Source of the DNA: CAZGXM01 sp964529795
GTDB lineage: Bacteria; Bacillota; JADQBR01
NCBI GenBank assembly: GCA_964529795.1
Contig: CAZGXM010000061.1
Coordinates: forward strand, 1 to 16,193
DNA length: 16,193 nt
Direction of reading: 5' to 3'
Part shown: piece by piece, positions 14,311 to 16,193 of the stretch
Layout of the letters: every line of letters starts with the position of its first letter
Position numbering within the stretch: the first letter of the stretch is position 1
Notes under the pieces: generated by a model
What the model saw: only the letters and a program-made list of their open reading frames with translations
Databases searched by the model: none
Told to the model about the DNA's origin: nothing
Made by a program: the position numbers and the translations under genes

Positions 14311-16067
14311 AGTTTCCGGTAGAGGGTGGCCCGGCTGATACCCAGTATCCTGGCCACCTCCGTCTTTTTCATTTCGCCTCTTGCCATTTTTTCCGCATAC
14401 TGCTTCAACACATCTTTTTCTTTCTCGTCAACAATTGATTTCAACCTTGCTTCGGTGTGGGAAGACGATGAGAATTGCACGATTTTCGGCGGCAGGCTTT
14501 CCCGGGTGATGATGCTTGTAGTTTCCATATTCACTGCGTATTCAATGGTATTTTCCAGTTCGCGGATGTTTCCCGGCCAGTCATAGCTGTGCAGCAGTTT
14601 GCTTGCTTCGCTGTTCACTCCCCGGATGGATTTGCCCAGCATGTCCGCATGCTTTTTGGTGAAATGGTCAATTAAAATGTGCAAGTCTTCCTTTCGACTT
14701 CTTAGAGGCGGGATGGTTAGCGGTATTACGCTTAGTCGGTAATACAGGTCTTCCCGAAATTCGTTGTTGCGGCACATCTTTTCCAGGTCGCGGTTGGTGG
14801 CTGCTATTATCCTTACGTCTACATCAATGACCTTGTTGCTGCCTACCCGCTCCAGTTGACGACGCTGGAGTACATGGAGGAGTTTTACCTGCAGGTGCAG
14901 TGGAAGTTCACCTATTTCGTCGAGAAAAATAGTGCCCCCGTTCGCCAGCTCAAATTTTCCGGCCCGGCCACCTTTTTTGGCACCGGTAAAAGCCCCTTCC
15001 TCATAACCGAAAAGCTCGCTTTCCAGCAGTGCCTCAGGGATAGCACCGCAGTTGACCGTCACCAAGGGTTTGTCCCTGCGGGGGCTGGAAAAGTGGATGG
15101 CCCGGGCAAAAAGTTCCTTTCCCGTCCCGCTTTCTCCCATGATTAAGATGGTGGAAGAACCCTTGGCTACCTTTCCGGCCAGGTTTTTGACCCGGGTAAT
15201 GGTCGGGCTTTGTCCCAGGATAAAATCAAACTCCAGGCGCTGTTCGCCTTCAGTGAGAGTATAGGCAAGCTGCCGGGCATCCGCCATATTTTCAAAGGAT
15301 GCCATGACTCCCTTGATTTTACCCTGGACGGAGAGAGGCCATGCCGAGACTAACAGGTGTAGTTTGTTGTTCCCGCATTCCATAAATTCCTCTTCATTGG
15401 TATAACCTTTGTTTGTAGCCAGAACATCCAGCAATTTTGAGTTGGGAAGCACATCCTGAATCGGCCGGCCGATGACCTCCTGTTTGGTAATGCCGCAGAT
15501 ACTTTCCGCGGTTTTATTGAAATGGGTGATAACTGCACGGTCATCAATGGCCAGAATACCGGTGTCCATGGTTTCCACCAGTTGTTTTACCTGGTTGGAA
15601 GCCAGGGCCAGCTTTTGGTATGCCTGTTTTTCCGAAACCCTGGATGCCAGTAAGAAGGCCATATGTTCCAGAAAACGGACTAACTGTTGTTTCTTCCCCA
15701 GCAGTTTTTCCCGCTGGTAATCATTGAAGGCGACCAGGGAAAGGACGCCGATAATCCTTTCTTTAAATTGGATCGGTACGCAGATTTCCCCGATTTCACC
15801 CACCAGGGTGGGACCGTAATATTCCAGGGTAGGATCGTCAACTACCTGGGCCTGGCCGGTCTTAAAAATCTGGGTGTAAAAGTAGGCGAATTCCGAGTCC
15901 TGGTGGTAGGCTTCGTCGTCCTTTGTGCCGATTAGGTCCAAGTATTTTCCTGTTCCTGCAACAATGGTAAACTCTTCGTCCAGAATTTCTGTTTCTACTT
16001 CCAATACCGCAGATATAGCCTCGGCTACCTGTTGGGCGGTAGCGGCGATTGAAGCAAGCAAGGTCAT
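14289..16067 (-). CDS. Sigma-54-dependent activator: GAF-PAS-AAA+-Fis HTH
   Basis: A 592-residue regulator from the ATG at 16067 (GGGAGGAG just upstream); a 17-residue longer frame from 16118 would include that ribosome site. Residues about 1-143 form a GAF-like sensor ending in a helix, about 155-262 a PAS domain (DTGILAIDDRAVITHFNKTAE), and about 282-510 the AAA+ core: Walker A GESGTGKE (311-318), the sigma-54 contact loop GAFTGA (358-363), Walker B GTIFLDEIGEL and the arginine finger region FREDLYYRLSV. Residues about 567-587 are a Fis-type helix-turn-helix (KTEVARILGISRATLYRKL). It uses ATP to open sigma-54 promoters. The ligand is unknown; no response-regulator receiver domain is present, so signals probably reach GAF/PAS directly. 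No sigma-54 promoter is visible in the window, so the target is probably divergent, to the right of 16193. Confidence 0.9.
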   Translation of the reverse strand: MTLLASIAATAQQVAEAISAVLEVETEILDEEFTIVAGTGKYLDLIGTKDDEAYHQDSEFAYFYTQIFKTGQAQVVDDPTLEYYGPTLVGEIGEICVPIQFKERIIGVLSLVAFNDYQREKLLGKKQQLVRFLEHMAFLLASRVSEKQAYQKLALASNQVKQLVETMDTGILAIDDRAVITHFNKTAESICGITKQEVIGRPIQDVLPNSKLLDVLATNKGYTNEEEFMECGNNKLHLLVSAWPLSVQGKIKGVMASFENMADARQLAYTLTEGEQRLEFDFILGQSPTITRVKNLAGKVAKGSSTILIMGESGTGKELFARAIHFSSPRRDKPLVTVNCGAIPEALLESELFGYEEGAFTGAKKGGRAGKFELANGGTIFLDEIGELPLHLQVKLLHVLQRRQLERVGSNKVIDVDVRIIAATNRDLEKMCRNNEFREDLYYRLSVIPLTIPPLRSRKEDLHILIDHFTKKHADMLGKSIRGVNSEASKLLHSYDWPGNIRELENTIEYAVNMETTSIITRESLPPKIVQFSSSSHTEARLKSIVDEKEKDVLKQYAEKMARGEMKKTEVARILGISRATLYRKLKTLEKD

Positions 16068-16122
16068 ATTATTTTCTCCTCCCGGCGTATCACTGGCTGA
16101 ATTGCTGTTTAAATTCAACTAC

Positions 16123-16140
16123 GCAGGAAAATTTTCCTGC
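16123..16140. repeat. 18-bp perfect palindrome upstream of the sigma-54 regulator
   Basis: GCAGGAAAATTTTCCTGC reads the same on both strands with no loop, which suits a protein-binding site rather than an RNA hairpin. It lies 56 bases before the regulator start codon, where an autoregulatory operator would be expected. Confidence 0.6.
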
Positions 16141-16154
16141 CAGAATTGCAAAAA

Positions 16155-16189
16155 GTCTCAAAATTGAAACTTTGTTTCACAAATGAGAC
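16155..16189. promoter_or_regulatory. Nested dyad, probable enhancer/operator of the sigma-54 regulator
   Basis: Two inverted repeats share one centre at 16172: the inner pair TGAAAC (16165-16170) / GTTTCA (16174-16179) and the outer pair GTCTCA (16155-16160) / TGAGAC (16184-16189). Upstream activating sequences of Fis-type sigma-54 activators are dyads of this size. The position, about 90-120 bases before the regulator gene, fits binding by its own product and control of a divergent promoter beyond the window. Confidence 0.55.
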
Positions 16190-16193
16190 ACAA

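Noticed and set aside
16123..16140. The 18-bp palindrome as a transcription terminator
   Set aside because: It has no loop bases and no T-run on either side, and it lies upstream of a gene start.
1..16193. tRNA, rRNA, CRISPR array or insertion sequence
   Set aside because: No cloverleaf, rRNA motif, spaced direct repeats or transposase-like ORF was seen. The only long direct repeat is the 55-bp assembly overlap.

Overview
The window looks like a draft-genome contig from an anaerobic, spore-forming Gram-positive bacterium (Clostridia, perhaps near Desulfotomaculum/Pelotomaculum-type Peptococcaceae; the rank is inferred). Pointers are a GerW/YtfJ sporulation gene, a nickel-iron carbon monoxide dehydrogenase (CooS), strong GGAGG ribosome sites, GTG starts and a sigma-54 activator. 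Base composition climbs from AT-rich on the left (1-1400) to GC-rich in the cooS region, which suggests segments of different origin or age.

Left edge (1-600): a minus-strand ribbon-helix-helix antitoxin-type gene whose stop overlaps the start codon of a gene leaving the window, probably its toxin, followed by an AT-rich spacer. Region 600-5660: five plus-strand genes that read as one chaperone operon: a Cys-rich helical protein of unknown function, a GrpE-like exchange factor, an HscC-type Hsp70, a TPR protein, and a J-like/TPR/SEC-C protein in which the HPD tripeptide is replaced by PPE. The last four genes overlap one another by 23, 8 and 4 bases. A hairpin terminator follows the operon.

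Region 5802-7208 (minus): an APC-family amino acid permease. It diverges from a second plus-strand operon that has a near-consensus sigma-A promoter (7286-7314): cysK, cooS, then a lipoprotein, permease and ATPase of the nitrate/sulfonate/bicarbonate ABC transporter superfamily, closed by a strong terminator (13045-13091). cysK is interrupted by exactly 100 N, but the two flanks share an identical 55-bp end. Collapsing that overlap restores an intact gene, so the gap is an assembly artefact. The CooS keeps all metal-cluster ligands, but two of the four histidines of its proton path and a residue next to the active-site lysine are changed.

Right part: a DUF2953 gene and gerW (the ytfI-ytfJ pair), with a possible forespore-type promoter. 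They converge on a minus-strand GAF-PAS-AAA+-Fis sigma-54 activator. Upstream of that activator lie an 18-bp perfect palindrome and a nested 35-bp dyad that look like its operator or enhancer sites, perhaps also serving a divergent gene beyond the right edge.

The two most interesting units are the self-contained HscC/GrpE/J-like chaperone cassette and the cysK-cooS-ABC transporter operon, whose physiological role is not obvious.
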